Assembly (NCBI RefSeq): GCF_018409545.1
Contig: NZ_AP024563.1
Location: 1,318,755-1,382,754 of the forward strand
Direction: 5' to 3'
Length of the DNA: 64,000 bases
Origin: Allochromatium tepidum
GTDB lineage: Bacteria > Pseudomonadota > Gammaproteobacteria > Chromatiales > Chromatiaceae
In this document: positions 18,956-27,615 of the stretch, piece after piece
Layout: each line of letters begins with the position of its first letter
Position numbering within the stretch: the stretch's first letter is position 1
The notes under the pieces: generated by a model
Databases searched by the model: none
What the model was told of the DNA's origin: nothing
Seen by the model: only the letters and a program-made list of their open reading frames with translations
Program-made: the position numbers and the translations under genes

Positions 18956-19852
18956 TTGGCGACCGCTTTGCATCCAGCCGCCCGATTCTTCCTCTATCTG
19001 CTCGTCTGCCTGATGCTGGCAGCGCTACTCACGCCGGCGCTGATGGCTGCGGGCTGGATCGCGATCGAGCCGCATCGTGTCATGGGGCGGCTGGCCCAGT
19101 TGCTGATCCTGGTGGGACTCTGGCCATTCCTGCGCTGGCAGGGACTCGCCCGGCGCGAGGCGCTCGGCTACGGGCCGAGCTGGCTCGTCCTGAGGCGCTC
19201 GATCATCGGCGGCTGGGTGCTGGGCGTGTTGATCCTCGTGGCGCTGGTGCTCGCCCTGCTCGAACTGGAGATCCGTCTGCCTGATACCAGCCCGGATTCC
19301 TGGTCGCAGACGGCGCTGCGTGTCGCTCAGGCGCTGATCGGCGGTCTGTTGATCGGCGTTCTGGAGGAGACCTTCTTCCGTGGCGCCCTCTATTCGGCGA
19401 TCCGCCGACACAGCGGCGTCCGCTCGGCCATGATCTGGAGCGCCGCGCTCTATGCCGTGCTGCACTTCATGAAACCGGGCGAGCTGCCCGAGCCGGCGGC
19501 CTTCGACGGGCTGGGTGCGCTCCGGATGTTCGTCTATGTCTTCGTCGACCTCTTCCAGTGGAAGCATCTGGATTCACTGGCGGCGCTGTTCATGGTCGGG
19601 CTGCTGCTGGCCCTGGTGCGCGAGCGTACCGGGCACATCGGCTGGTGTATCGGGCTGCATGCCGGCTGGGTGCTGGTGATCCAGGTCAACCGCCGTCTGA
19701 CCGACGGCAACGACGACTCGCCGCTGTCGTTCCTGGTAGGCGACTATGACGGAACCATCGGCTGGCTCGCCGCGCTCTGGATCGGGCTGTTGATGGCGCT
19801 CTATTGGGCCGGTTCGGCCGGCCTTCGAGCTTGGCGCGCGAGATCGGGCTAG
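18956..19852 (+). CDS. CPBP family intramembrane metalloprotease
   Basis: A 298-residue multi-pass membrane protein with the CPBP (CAAX protease/bacteriocin-processing) signature. EETFFRGALYS (EExxxR) sits near residue 140, with further metal-ligand histidines in LYAVLHFMKP and GLHAGWVLVIQ. These proteases cut substrates within the membrane; no substrate can be deduced. Translation probably starts at TTG 18956 (LATALHPAARFFLYLL). It follows tRNA-Lys and its terminator and has no obvious partner gene. Confidence 0.85.
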   Translation: MATALHPAARFFLYLLVCLMLAALLTPALMAAGWIAIEPHRVMGRLAQLLILVGLWPFLRWQGLARREALGYGPSWLVLRRSIIGGWVLGVLILVALVLALLELEIRLPDTSPDSWSQTALRVAQALIGGLLIGVLEETFFRGALYSAIRRHSGVRSAMIWSAALYAVLHFMKPGELPEPAAFDGLGALRMFVYVFVDLFQWKHLDSLAALFMVGLLLALVRERTGHIGWCIGLHAGWVLVIQVNRRLTDGNDDSPLSFLVGDYDGTIGWLAALWIGLLMALYWAGSAGLRAWRARSG

Positions 19853-20343
19853 CGGCCGGCGTGCCGCCCGTCATTCGCGTCTTGGCGGACGAGTCTCTCA
19901 CGCAGCCAGCCGCGTACATCCCGGAGATGACGGCGGCTGACGACCGGCCTGTCGTCACAACCGGTCAGGAGTGCGCGTGTCGAGCCGTCGGGCTGCTTTT
20001 CGAGTCCGACCAGGCACGAGCGCGCGACCAGGGCGTTGCGGTGGATGCGCAGCAGCAGGTCAGGGAAGTCATGCTCGAAAGCGCACAGTGAACGGTCGAC
20101 GAGCAGGACGCCGTTCAGATGATGGACACACACATATTTCTGATCCGCTCGCAGATAGATGATGTCCGCGAGCGAGACCCGTTGATGCCGGCCGCGATAG
20201 TAGGCCCGGATCTCCAGCTCGCGTTCGCACGCGCCGGGAGGGCGTCCGTTCCGATCCTCCATCGAGTCGTCCGGCCCACTCGTGGAGGCCGACCAACAGG
20301 GTTCTTCTCTGTGTCTATCGCCTGCCGCATCTAGCGTCTTCAT
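19849..20343 (-). CDS. LytTR-type DNA-binding protein lacking a receiver domain
   Basis: A 164-residue protein whose residues about 45-150 form a LytTR DNA-binding domain: VSLADIIYLRADQKYVCVHH, LLVDRSLCAFEHDFPDLLLRIHRNALV, VSRRHLRDVRGWL. The domain resembles the C-terminal half of AlgR/LytR response regulators, but no receiver domain precedes it. The N-terminal 40 residues are low in structure. It may be a one-domain regulator or the remnant of an AlgR-type gene. The 3' end overlaps the CPBP protease gene by 4 bases on the opposite strand. Confidence 0.8.
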   Translation of the reverse strand: MKTLDAAGDRHREEPCWSASTSGPDDSMEDRNGRPPGACERELEIRAYYRGRHQRVSLADIIYLRADQKYVCVHHLNGVLLVDRSLCAFEHDFPDLLLRIHRNALVARSCLVGLEKQPDGSTRALLTGCDDRPVVSRRHLRDVRGWLRERLVRQDANDGRHAGR

Positions 20344-20563
20344 CCCAGCCTCCCGACCTCGAAATCCATGGCTCCGAGCACTTTCTTCGGTCGAAGTCTA
20401 AGCCTTTGCGGGTCTTCGGAATGTGAAACACTGCCGATTTTCGAGATTTCGTGCCGCCGCGGGACGTCCGAGTCGTCGACGGCCTGCGCAAGCGCGCCCA
20501 TCCGGCACGCAAGAGCCTGAAGAGGCGAGGATCGAAGGGGGCGGTGAGTGACGCGCGGCGCGG

Positions 20564-20998
20564 CCGCCGATCTTCGGCTGGGCGCTGGCGCTGCTCGAAC
20601 CCATCGCCATCGATCGCGGCAAGCCGGTCAACGCACTCAAGACGCTGTTGCGCGTGGGCAAGGAGCGGCTCGATCAGGGGGTGAGTGTGGTCATCTATCC
20701 GGAGGGGACGCGCCAACCGCCGGGTCAGGTCGGGCGTTTCAATGCCGGTGGCGCGCGTCTGGCCTGCCAGGCCGGGCGGCGCGTGCTGCCCATGGCCCAC
20801 AATGCCGGTGACTGCTGGCCGGCGCGCTCGCTGTTGCGCAAGCCGGGACGTATCCGGCTGGTGATCGGCGAGCCGATGGGTTGCGAGTCCGGCGTCGATG
20901 AGCTCAACGCGCGGGTCGAGCAGTGGATTCGCGAGACGGCAACCGCGCTCATGGCGCAGTCCGCGCGTGCCGGTTCGGAGCGTGAATCTCAGCGATAG
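20564..20998 (+). pseudogene. plsC: 1-acyl-glycerol-3-phosphate acyltransferase, 5'-truncated
   Basis: The open frame reads PPIFGWALALLEPIAIDR, then GVSVVIYPEGTRQPPGQVGRFNAGGARL and a normal PlsC C-terminus. The PEGTR acyl-acceptor motif is intact. The N-terminal third, including the catalytic HX4D motif and the membrane anchor, is missing, and no frame of the preceding 200 bases contains it. No ribosome-binding site is seen. I read it as a degraded or 5'-deleted plsC; the ATG-like start at 20648 would give an inactive 116-residue fragment. The preceding 220 bases hold nothing I can identify. Confidence 0.75.
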
Positions 20999-21828
20999 CC
21001 CAGCGTGACGCGATCCAGTCCGGCCAGATCCCGTCGCGTCTCGATCGCGTGCAGTCCGGCATTCGCGAGGATCCGGCGTACCGGCGCTCCCTGATCGAAG
21101 CCATGCTCGACGGCGAGCAGTCCGCCGGGGCGCAGGCAGCGTCCGGCGTCGGCGGCGATGGCGCGGATGGCGTCCAGGCCATCACCGCCCGGCGTGAGCG
21201 CCGAACGCGGCTCGAAGCGCGGATCGCCCCGGTCGAGATGGGGATCCTGTCCGGCGACATAGGGCGGGTTGCTGAGGATGGCGTCCAGACTGTTCGAGAT
21301 CAGGCCCATTAGCCAGTCCATCCGTAGACAATCGATCCGCTCCAGCCCCAGAAGGCGGAAATTGTCGCGAGCGACCGCGAGCGCCGCCGCCGAGCGGTCG
21401 GTGGCGATCAGCGACCAGCCGGGCCGTTCGCTCGCCACAGCCGCCGCGATGGCGCCGCTGCCGGTGCCGAGGTCCGCTACCCGCAACGGACGCCCGGCGT
21501 CGAGGCGATCGAGCGCGATCTCGACCAGGAGTTCGGTTTCGGGGCGGGGGATGAGGGTGTCGGGCGTGACCCTGAGTTCGAGCGTCCAGAAGCCCTGGCG
21601 ACCGCGAATGTAGGCGATCGGCTCACCGGCGAGCCGCCGCGCGAGCAGGGTCGCGAAGCGTTCGGTGCCGGCGGGATCGAGTACGCGCTCGGGCCAGGCG
21701 AGCAGCGAGGCGCGCGTCCAGCCCGTCGCCTCGGTGAGCAGCAACTCGGCCTCCAGTCGGGCGCTCGATTCCGGCAGGGCTTCGAGCGCCGAGGCGGCAC
21801 GATGCAGGATGTCGTCGGTACGGCTCAT
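20989..21828 (-). CDS. prmC: Release factor glutamine methyltransferase
   Basis: A 279-residue SAM-dependent enzyme that N5-methylates the GGQ glutamine of peptide chain release factors. The N-terminal helical domain is followed by the SAM loop VADLGTGSGAIAAAVA and the catalytic motif ILSNPPYVAGQDPHLD. The C-terminal LAVEHGFDQGAPVRRIL is also conserved. In many gammaproteobacteria prmC follows prfA; here it stands next to tRNA-fMet, and prfA is not in the window. Confidence 0.94.
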   Translation of the reverse strand: MSRTDDILHRAASALEALPESSARLEAELLLTEATGWTRASLLAWPERVLDPAGTERFATLLARRLAGEPIAYIRGRQGFWTLELRVTPDTLIPRPETELLVEIALDRLDAGRPLRVADLGTGSGAIAAAVASERPGWSLIATDRSAAALAVARDNFRLLGLERIDCLRMDWLMGLISNSLDAILSNPPYVAGQDPHLDRGDPRFEPRSALTPGGDGLDAIRAIAADAGRCLRPGGLLAVEHGFDQGAPVRRILANAGLHAIETRRDLAGLDRVTLGYR

Positions 21829-21870
21829 CTTGGGCAGGGGTCTTGCGCCCGAGCAGGCGCCGGAGACATG

Positions 21871-21903
21871 AAAAAAGGCTTAGAGAAAATCCTCTAAGCC
21901 TTA
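21871..21903 (-). terminator. Rho-independent terminator of tRNA-fMet
   Basis: On the minus strand AAGGCTTAGAG pairs with CTCTAAGCCTT around a short loop and is followed by TTTT. It lies 8 bases after the tRNA 3' end. Confidence 0.9.
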
Positions 21904-21910
21904 GTATGTT

Positions 21911-21987
<77 letters not shown>

Positions 21988-22081
21988 ACTGAGAGACGCA
22001 TGATAGCCATCCGGTCGGCAGGATGCAACCCCTGATCGCACATTTTTGTTATGAATTCGCTTCGAGGCATCGATCGACACC

Positions 22082-23536
22082 GTGAATCACCCCCAAACAT
22101 CCGGACTCGCTCCGAGCATTCTCTGGCTCAGACGTGATCTGCGCCTGGACGACAATCCGGCACTCGCCGCCGCCTTGAGCGATGGCGCGCCGATCGTTCC
22201 GGTCTACATCCAGGCCCCCGAGGAGGAAGCCCCCTGGGAGCCGGGCGCCGCGAGCCGCTGGTGGCTGCACTGGAGTCTGGGCGCGCTCGACGCGTCGCTG
22301 CGCGCGCGCGGCAACCGGCTCCGGATCCTGCGCGGCCCGAGTCTCGAGGCGCTGCGTCGTCTCGCCGCCGAGACCGGCGCGCGGGCGATCCATTGGAATC
22401 GTCTCTATGACCCGGCCACACGCGCACGCGACACGCGGATCAAGCAGACACTGCGCGCCGAGGGTCTGCGCTGTGAGAGTCACAAGGCGGCCCTGCTCTT
22501 CGAGCCCTGGGAGATCCTCAACGGGAGCGGTCAACCCTATCGCGTCTTCAGTGCCTTCTGGCGTGCCTGTGGCCGCTCGCTGCACCTCGAGCCGCCCTGT
22601 CCGGCCCCGGAGGTCATTCCAGGCCGGCCCGAGTCCGGCGAGACGCTTACGCTCGATGCCCTGGATCTTCTTCCGCGCATCGACTGGGATCAGGGTCTGC
22701 GCACGGCCTGGACACCGGGCGAGACCGCGGCCCTGGAACGCGCCCGCGCCTTCATCGACGAGCGTCTGCGCGACTATGGCGGGATGCGCGATCGTCCCGA
22801 CCGACCGGGCAGCTCGCGTCTGTCGCCCCATCTGCATTTCGGCGAGATCGGTCCGCGACGCCTGCTGAGCCTGATCGTCGCGGCGTTCGGCGACCCGACC
22901 CGAGGCGCGGCCGAACCCTATGTCCGCGAACTGGGCTGGCGCGAGTTCGCCCATCACCTGCTGCATCACTTTCCGGAGACGCCGACCGAACCCCTGGATG
23001 GGCGTTTCGGCGCCTTTCCCTGGGCCGAGGAGGATGTGGAGGGAGCCTTGCGTGCCTGGCAGCGGGGCCGCACCGGCATCCCGCTGGTCGATGCCGGGAT
23101 GCGCGAGCTGTGGCACACCGGCTGGATGCACAATCGCGTGCGGATGGTGGTCGCCTCGCTGCTGACCAAGAACCTGTTGGTCCCCTGGCAGGCCGGTGCG
23201 CGCTGGTTCTGGGACACCCTGGTCGACGCCGATCTGGCCGGCAACACGCTCGGCTGGCAGTGGACGGTCGGTTGCGGGGCCGATGCCGCGCCCTATTTCC
23301 GGATCTTCAATCCCGTGCTCCAGGGACAGCGCTTCGATCCGGACGGGGCCTATGTGCGCTTCTGGTGCCCGGAACTGGCGCGTCTGCCGGACAAGTATCT
23401 CCAGCAGCCCTGGACGGCGCCCGACACCGTTCTGAGCGCCGCCGGCGTTCGGCTCGGTGTCGACTATCCGCGTCCCATCGTCGATCTGGCGCGATCACGC
23501 GCACGGGCGCTGGCGGCCTGGGAGCGGATCAAATGA
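22082..23536 (+). CDS. phr: Deoxyribodipyrimidine photolyase
   Basis: A 484-residue FAD-dependent enzyme that repairs cyclobutane pyrimidine dimers using light. The N-terminal antenna domain starts SILWLRRDLRLDDNPALAAA. The C-terminal FAD domain has SRLSPHLHFGEIGPRRL, the tryptophan-rich ELGWREFAHHLLHHFP, WQRGRTGIPLVDAGMRELW, MHNRVRMVVASLLTKNL and the typical DADLAGNTLGWQWTVGCGAD. The start is GTG at 22082. It is convergent with fpr. Photolyase fits a light-exposed bacterium but is not diagnostic. Confidence 0.96.
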   Translation: MNHPQTSGLAPSILWLRRDLRLDDNPALAAALSDGAPIVPVYIQAPEEEAPWEPGAASRWWLHWSLGALDASLRARGNRLRILRGPSLEALRRLAAETGARAIHWNRLYDPATRARDTRIKQTLRAEGLRCESHKAALLFEPWEILNGSGQPYRVFSAFWRACGRSLHLEPPCPAPEVIPGRPESGETLTLDALDLLPRIDWDQGLRTAWTPGETAALERARAFIDERLRDYGGMRDRPDRPGSSRLSPHLHFGEIGPRRLLSLIVAAFGDPTRGAAEPYVRELGWREFAHHLLHHFPETPTEPLDGRFGAFPWAEEDVEGALRAWQRGRTGIPLVDAGMRELWHTGWMHNRVRMVVASLLTKNLLVPWQAGARWFWDTLVDADLAGNTLGWQWTVGCGADAAPYFRIFNPVLQGQRFDPDGAYVRFWCPELARLPDKYLQQPWTAPDTVLSAAGVRLGVDYPRPIVDLARSRARALAAWERIK

Positions 23537-23565
23537 CGGTGCGCGCCGGTGCGGCCATCAGGCCA

Positions 23566-24309
23566 TCAATGGTATTGCTCGGTGGTGTAGTGCCCCGGCG
23601 CCTGCCGCCGGTGCCGCACCAGTCCGCGCGCCTCCAGGATGACCTTGGCGTCCTTGATCATGGCCGAGTTGCCGCAGAGCATCACATGGCTGGTCGTCGA
23701 GTCGATGGTCAGACCGACGTGGCGCTCCAGCTCGCCGCCGGTCAGCAGATCCGTGATGCGACCGGACAGGGCCGTCGGCCAGGGTTCGCGACTGACGGCC
23801 GCCACGCGCGTGAAGCGTCCGGGATAACGACCGGCGATCTCGTCGAGCGTCTCACTGTAGGCCAGATCCGCGCCCTGACGCACGCCATGGACCAGGATCA
23901 CCCGCTCGAACAGCCGCCAGGGATCGGGCGAGCGCAGGATCGAGAGATAGACCCCGAGTCCGGTGCCCGTGGCCAGCATCCACAGATCCCGCGTCGGCTG
24001 GACGCTCTCCAGCGTGAAGATGCCGCTCGCGGTCGCCGTCAGCCAGACCCGGTCGCCCGGATTCAGCGCCGAGAGCGGCGGCGTCAGCGGACCCTGCGGC
24101 ACCTCGTTGAAGAAGATCTCGATCGGCTGCTCGCCGGGGGCGTTGACCAGCGAGTAGGGACGCCCCACGCGCTCGCCCTCGATGTCGAGTGCGACCTTGA
24201 TGTACTGGCCCGCCACGAAGTCCGTGATGGGCGCCTCGAATTGCAGACTGTAGAGTCCCTCGGTCCAGCGATGCTTGCCGACGACCCGTGCCTCGACCCA
24301 ATCTTTCAT
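23566..24309 (-). CDS. fpr: Ferredoxin/flavodoxin--NADP+ reductase
   Basis: A 247-residue FAD enzyme of the Fpr family that exchanges electrons between NADPH and ferredoxin or flavodoxin. The FAD-binding motif is GRPYSLVNAP; NADP-binding segments are LATGTGLGVYLSIL and the C-terminal MLCGNSAMIKDAKVIL. ATG 24309 gives the usual start MKDWVEARVVGKHRWTEGLY; the frame stays open upstream into the repeated leader but lacks homology there. The intergenic region up to 24454 presumably holds its promoter. Confidence 0.93.
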   Translation of the reverse strand: MKDWVEARVVGKHRWTEGLYSLQFEAPITDFVAGQYIKVALDIEGERVGRPYSLVNAPGEQPIEIFFNEVPQGPLTPPLSALNPGDRVWLTATASGIFTLESVQPTRDLWMLATGTGLGVYLSILRSPDPWRLFERVILVHGVRQGADLAYSETLDEIAGRYPGRFTRVAAVSREPWPTALSGRITDLLTGGELERHVGLTIDSTTSHVMLCGNSAMIKDAKVILEARGLVRHRRQAPGHYTTEQYH

Positions 24310-24454
24310 AGCCGTACTGCCTCGAATCTGTTCCGTATCGATTGAAGATGTGTGCGGATGGCTGAGATCCGCTCTCACACCATGATCGGTACGATCGGCG
24401 CCATTGCAATCCCGGCGCGATGCTCTACTTCTGTGAGCCAGACGAACCGTGATT

Positions 24455-24799
24455 GGAGCAAAAAACAGTTCTTGATTTTTTCTTGATTTTTTCTTCATTT
24501 TTCATCAGGATTTTCCACTGTAGATAGGTTATCTACAAGCGTGAAGGTTTCACGCTCCATGGTCAGGGTCAACGTCGAATCGCAAGGTTGTTCTCTGTTC
24601 AGGATGAACGCCGAGGCAATTTTTATGGCGCAAGCTGGGTTTCGACGGCCGACACGGCCCATGTTGCCGGTGTTGACCGGCCATTCGGTTGGGACTGCTC
24701 AACCCGGACTCCAGTTGCTCGCCCACCAGGGCGCTATCAACGGAGAGCGAATCACTTAAAAACCACCATAAGCAACTTTGTTTAGGTTTTTAGGAACAG
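24455..24799 (+). repeat. Repeated structured leader, copy A (upstream of glutathione peroxidase)
   Basis: 345 bp nearly identical to the inverted copy at 51220-51555, differing by a 9-bp duplication and a few substitutions, mostly transitions. It begins GGAGCAAAAAACAG and ends TTTTTAGGAACAG, with sharp boundaries and no matching terminal inverted repeats or evident target duplication. It contains five inverted repeats: TAGATA-ggt-TATCTA (24521-24535), GCGTGAA-ggt-TTCACGC (24539-24555), GCCGGT-gttg-ACCGGC (24666-24681), GGTTG-n8-CAACC (24687-24704) and AAAAACC-n20-GGTTTTT (24758-24791). The terminal AGGA is positioned as the ribosome-binding site of the next gene, whose ATG follows the repeat by 6 nt. 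Short overlapping frames inside are conserved but not convincing as genes. Confidence 0.85.
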
Positions 24800-24805
24800 T
24801 CATCG

Positions 24806-25351
24806 ATGAAATCATCCCTGCTGTTACTGGGTCTGGCGGCCATGAGCACCACGGCCGGCGCCGAGACCAAGGCTTGCTCGTCCCTGCTCGATCTCGAGGT
24901 CCGGCGTCTGGCCGGCGAGGAGGTCGTCAATCTCTGCGACGCCTATCAGGGGCAGGTGATCCTGGTGGTCAACACCGCCAGCAAATGCGGCTTCACCTCG
25001 CAGTACGAGGGATTGGAGCAGATCTATCGGACCTACAAGGATCGCGGCTTCGTGGTCCTGGGCTTTCCGTCCAACGACTTCGCCAACCAGGAGCCGGGCA
25101 GCGAACAGGAGATCCGGAAATTCTGTCGCATGACCTACTCGGTCGAATTCCCGATGTTCGAGAAGGTCAGCGTCAAAAAGGGACAGGCCGCGCCGCTGTT
25201 CGAACGCTTGGCGTTGGCCGGCGCGCCCTATCCCAAGTGGAACTTCTACAAATACCTGATCGACCGCGACGGCAACCTCGTCGATCACTACATCAGCACC
25301 ACCAAGCCCGACAGCGGCAAGGTCGTCAAGGCCATCGAGCGTTTGCTGTGA
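24806..25351 (+). CDS. Exported glutathione peroxidase-family protein
   Basis: A 181-residue thiol peroxidase of the glutathione peroxidase family with an N-terminal signal peptide (SSLLLLGLAAMSTTAGAE), so it should act in the periplasm. The catalytic cysteine is in VNTASKCGFTSQYEGLE, followed by GFPSNDFANQEPGS and the conserved PKWNFYKYLIDRDG with the active-site tryptophan and asparagine. Non-selenium members usually use thioredoxin-like donors, so the reductant is unknown. The ribosome-binding sequence AGGA comes from the end of the repeated leader just upstream. Its stop is 3 bases from the convergent PGPGW gene. Confidence 0.92.
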   Translation: MKSSLLLLGLAAMSTTAGAETKACSSLLDLEVRRLAGEEVVNLCDAYQGQVILVVNTASKCGFTSQYEGLEQIYRTYKDRGFVVLGFPSNDFANQEPGSEQEIRKFCRMTYSVEFPMFEKVSVKKGQAAPLFERLALAGAPYPKWNFYKYLIDRDGNLVDHYISTTKPDSGKVVKAIERLL

Positions 25352-25354
25352 GCG

Positions 25355-25804
25355 TCAGGGATCGGACGGCTCGGTCAGTGGCGTCGGTGCCTGGAGCGGC
25401 GGACGTCCTGCACGTCTCCGCAGCCAGTTGAAGGCGGCCATGACTCTGGGGTTGCGGGCGAGCCGACGCTCCAGCGCGAACTTGCCCGGAAAATCGCTGA
25501 GCACCAGCCCGACCAGGATCGTCAGCAGTCCCTGGCCGGGCAGTACCAGCATGAGGAGGCCGCAGAACACCAGCAGCCAGCCCACGACGTTCTTCGATAC
25601 CCGCAGTCCCAGATAGATCAGCGGATGAAAGCGTCTTAGACGACTCTGGCGGCGTGTGGTGTCGACGAAATAGTCCTCGGGCATGGCCGCCACCAGCACG
25701 GGCAGCGCCAGGATGGAGCCGATGAAGGTCAGCACCGAGGCGCCCGCCAACAGCAGCGTCAGCGCCTGATGGGATTCGATCCAGCTCAGGAGTGTGTCGA
25801 GCAT
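25355..25804 (-). CDS. PGPGW-family transmembrane protein
   Basis: A 149-residue membrane protein with a first helix pair (LTLLLAGASVLTFIGSILALPVLVAAMP) and a second hydrophobic block VVGWLLVFCGLLMLVLPGQGLLTILVGLVL. The VLPGQG core is the hallmark of the PGPGW membrane family, whose function is unknown. The C-terminus is basic and proline-rich. It is convergent with the peroxidase gene and 26 bases from folD on the same strand, so it may be cotranscribed with folD. Confidence 0.8.
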   Translation of the reverse strand: MLDTLLSWIESHQALTLLLAGASVLTFIGSILALPVLVAAMPEDYFVDTTRRQSRLRRFHPLIYLGLRVSKNVVGWLLVFCGLLMLVLPGQGLLTILVGLVLSDFPGKFALERRLARNPRVMAAFNWLRRRAGRPPLQAPTPLTEPSDP

Positions 25805-25830
25805 GACCCGGATCTAGCGTCGCCGACGGC

Positions 25831-26694
25831 TCAAGGCGCACCGTCCGCATGCAGCTCGGCCGCCTGGAGCGTGTTCTCCAGCAGGCTGGCGATGGTCATG
25901 GGACCGACCCCGCCCGGCACAGGCGTGATCCAGGACGCGCGCTCGGCACAGGTCGCGAAATCCACGTCGCCGACGAGTTTGCCCTCGGCGGTGCGATTGA
26001 TCCCGACGTCGATCACGATGGCGCCCTCCTTGATCCAGTCGCCCGGTACGAAGCCGGGCCGCCCGACGGCCGCGACCAGGATGTCGGCCCCCCGGACCTT
26101 ATCGGCCAGATCACGGGTGCGGCTGTGGCAGATCGTGACCGTGCAGCGCGCCGCGAGCAGTTCCAGCGCCATGGGCCGACCGACGATGTTGGACTGGCCG
26201 ATGATGACCGCGTCCAGACCGTCCGGCTTTTGGCCCGTGCGCGCCAGCATCGTCATCACCCCCTTGGGCGTACAGGGACGCAGTAGCGGCATACGCAGCA
26301 CCAGACGCCCGACGTTGTAGGGGTGGAAGCCGTCGACGTCCTTGGTCGGCGCGATGCGCTCGGTGACGGCCGTCTCATCGAGCTGTTCGGGCAGCGGCAG
26401 TTGGACCAGGATGCCGTCGATGGCCGGATCGGCGTTGAGCCGGTCGATCAGCGCCATCAGCTCGGCCTGGGACGTGTGCTCCGGCAGCTCGTGCAGTTCC
26501 GAATGGAACCCGACCTCGGCGCAGGCACGGCGCTTGTTGCGTACATAGACCTGGGAGGCCGGGTTCCGGCCCACCAGAACAACGGCCAGCCCCGGCGCCC
26601 GGCCACGGCCGGCGAGCATCGCGGCGGCGCGCTGTTGGATGGTCTGCTGAATATCGGCGGCGATGGCTTTGCCATCGAGTAGGGCGGCGCTCAT
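25831..26694 (-). CDS. folD: Bifunctional methylenetetrahydrofolate dehydrogenase/cyclohydrolase
   Basis: A 287-residue cytosolic enzyme that interconverts methylene-, methenyl- and 10-formyl-tetrahydrofolate using NADP. Conserved features are [20 protein letters not shown] with the catalytic lysine, [37 protein letters not shown], the NADP-binding [17 protein letters not shown] and [16 protein letters not shown]. Length and order are normal. It stands head to head with moeB across a 125-bp gap. Confidence 0.97.
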   Translation of the reverse strand: MSAALLDGKAIAADIQQTIQQRAAAMLAGRGRAPGLAVVLVGRNPASQVYVRNKRRACAEVGFHSELHELPEHTSQAELMALIDRLNADPAIDGILVQLPLPEQLDETAVTERIAPTKDVDGFHPYNVGRLVLRMPLLRPCTPKGVMTMLARTGQKPDGLDAVIIGQSNIVGRPMALELLAARCTVTICHSRTRDLADKVRGADILVAAVGRPGFVPGDWIKEGAIVIDVGINRTAEGKLVGDVDFATCAERASWITPVPGGVGPMTIASLLENTLQAAELHADGAP

Positions 26695-26819
26695 GTGATC
26701 GACGTGAATCCTGTTGAAAGATGGCCAAAGGCCGAGGGATGCATCATGATAGCGGCTCGCCGTCGACTGTAAACGCCAGCCCCTGATAGCACAAGGGGCT
26801 TAAATTTGGAATTGCTGCC

Positions 26820-27605
26820 ATGTTCCGCTCTGAGTTGACCGACGACGACCTGCTGCGCTATAGCCGCCAGATTCTGCTGCCCCAGTTCGGCATCGAAGGC
26901 CAGGAACGTCTGCGCGAATCCAGCGTGCTCGTGGTCGGACTCGGCGGACTCGGCTCGCCGGTGGCGCTTTATCTGGCGGCGGCTGGGGTCGGGCGGTTGC
27001 TCCTGGCCGACTTCGACCGCGTCGATCCGTCCAATCTGCAACGCCAGATCCTGCACAACACGGATCGCCTCGGTCGGACCAAGGCGGAATCGGCGCGGCA
27101 GACGCTCCGGGCGCTTAATCCGAGCGTCGAGCTCGTGACGGTCGAGACCTCGCTCACGCCCGAGACCCTGCCCGAACTGGTCGCCGACGTGGATCTGGTC
27201 GTCGATGGCTGCGATAACTTCGCCACCCGCTTTGCCGTCAACGCTGCCTGCCGGGCGGCGTGCGTCCCGCTGGTCTCGGGTGCCGCCATCCGCCTGGAAG
27301 GACAGGTGACGGCCTTCAGCGGTCAGCCGGGCGATCCCTGCTATCGCTGCCTCTATCCGGACGAAGGCACCATCGACGAAACCTGTACCGCCAATGGCGT
27401 GCTGGCGCCGCTGGTCGGGATCATCGGCAGTATCCAGGCCACCGAGGCGATCAAGATCCTGACCGGACTCGGCACCCCGCTGTTCGGACGCCTGCTCCTG
27501 CTCGACGCGGCGCGGATGGAGTGGCGCGAGGTCCGGTTGCGTCCCGATCCCGCCTGCCCGGTCTGTGCCGAATCCGCCGACTCCAGCGTTTCCGCCGCCC
27601 CCTGA
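26820..27605 (+). CDS. moeB: Molybdopterin-synthase adenylyltransferase / ThiF-like E1 enzyme
   Basis: A 261-residue E1-like enzyme that adenylates the C-terminus of a ubiquitin-like sulfur carrier (MoaD or ThiS). It has RYSRQILLPQFGIEGQ, the ATP-binding VLVVGLGGLGSPVALYLAAAGVG, LADFDRVDPSNLQRQILH and two CXXC zinc motifs (CYRC and CPVC). Without genetic context, MoeB and ThiF cannot be separated with certainty; the length favours MoeB. It is followed 10 bases later by a small membrane protein gene. Confidence 0.9.
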   Translation: MFRSELTDDDLLRYSRQILLPQFGIEGQERLRESSVLVVGLGGLGSPVALYLAAAGVGRLLLADFDRVDPSNLQRQILHNTDRLGRTKAESARQTLRALNPSVELVTVETSLTPETLPELVADVDLVVDGCDNFATRFAVNAACRAACVPLVSGAAIRLEGQVTAFSGQPGDPCYRCLYPDEGTIDETCTANGVLAPLVGIIGSIQATEAIKILTGLGTPLFGRLLLLDAARMEWREVRLRPDPACPVCAESADSSVSAAP

Positions 27606-27615
27606 GGAACCGACC

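Noticed and set aside
24541-24785. Short frames of 65-72 codons conserved in both leader copies
   Set aside because: Two overlapping frames are equally open, several of the few differences change amino acids, and no ribosome-binding site is evident, so conservation follows from recent duplication.
24455-24799. The repeat as an ordinary transposon with terminal inverted repeats
   Set aside because: The two ends do not match as inverted repeats, and no duplicated target is seen at either copy.
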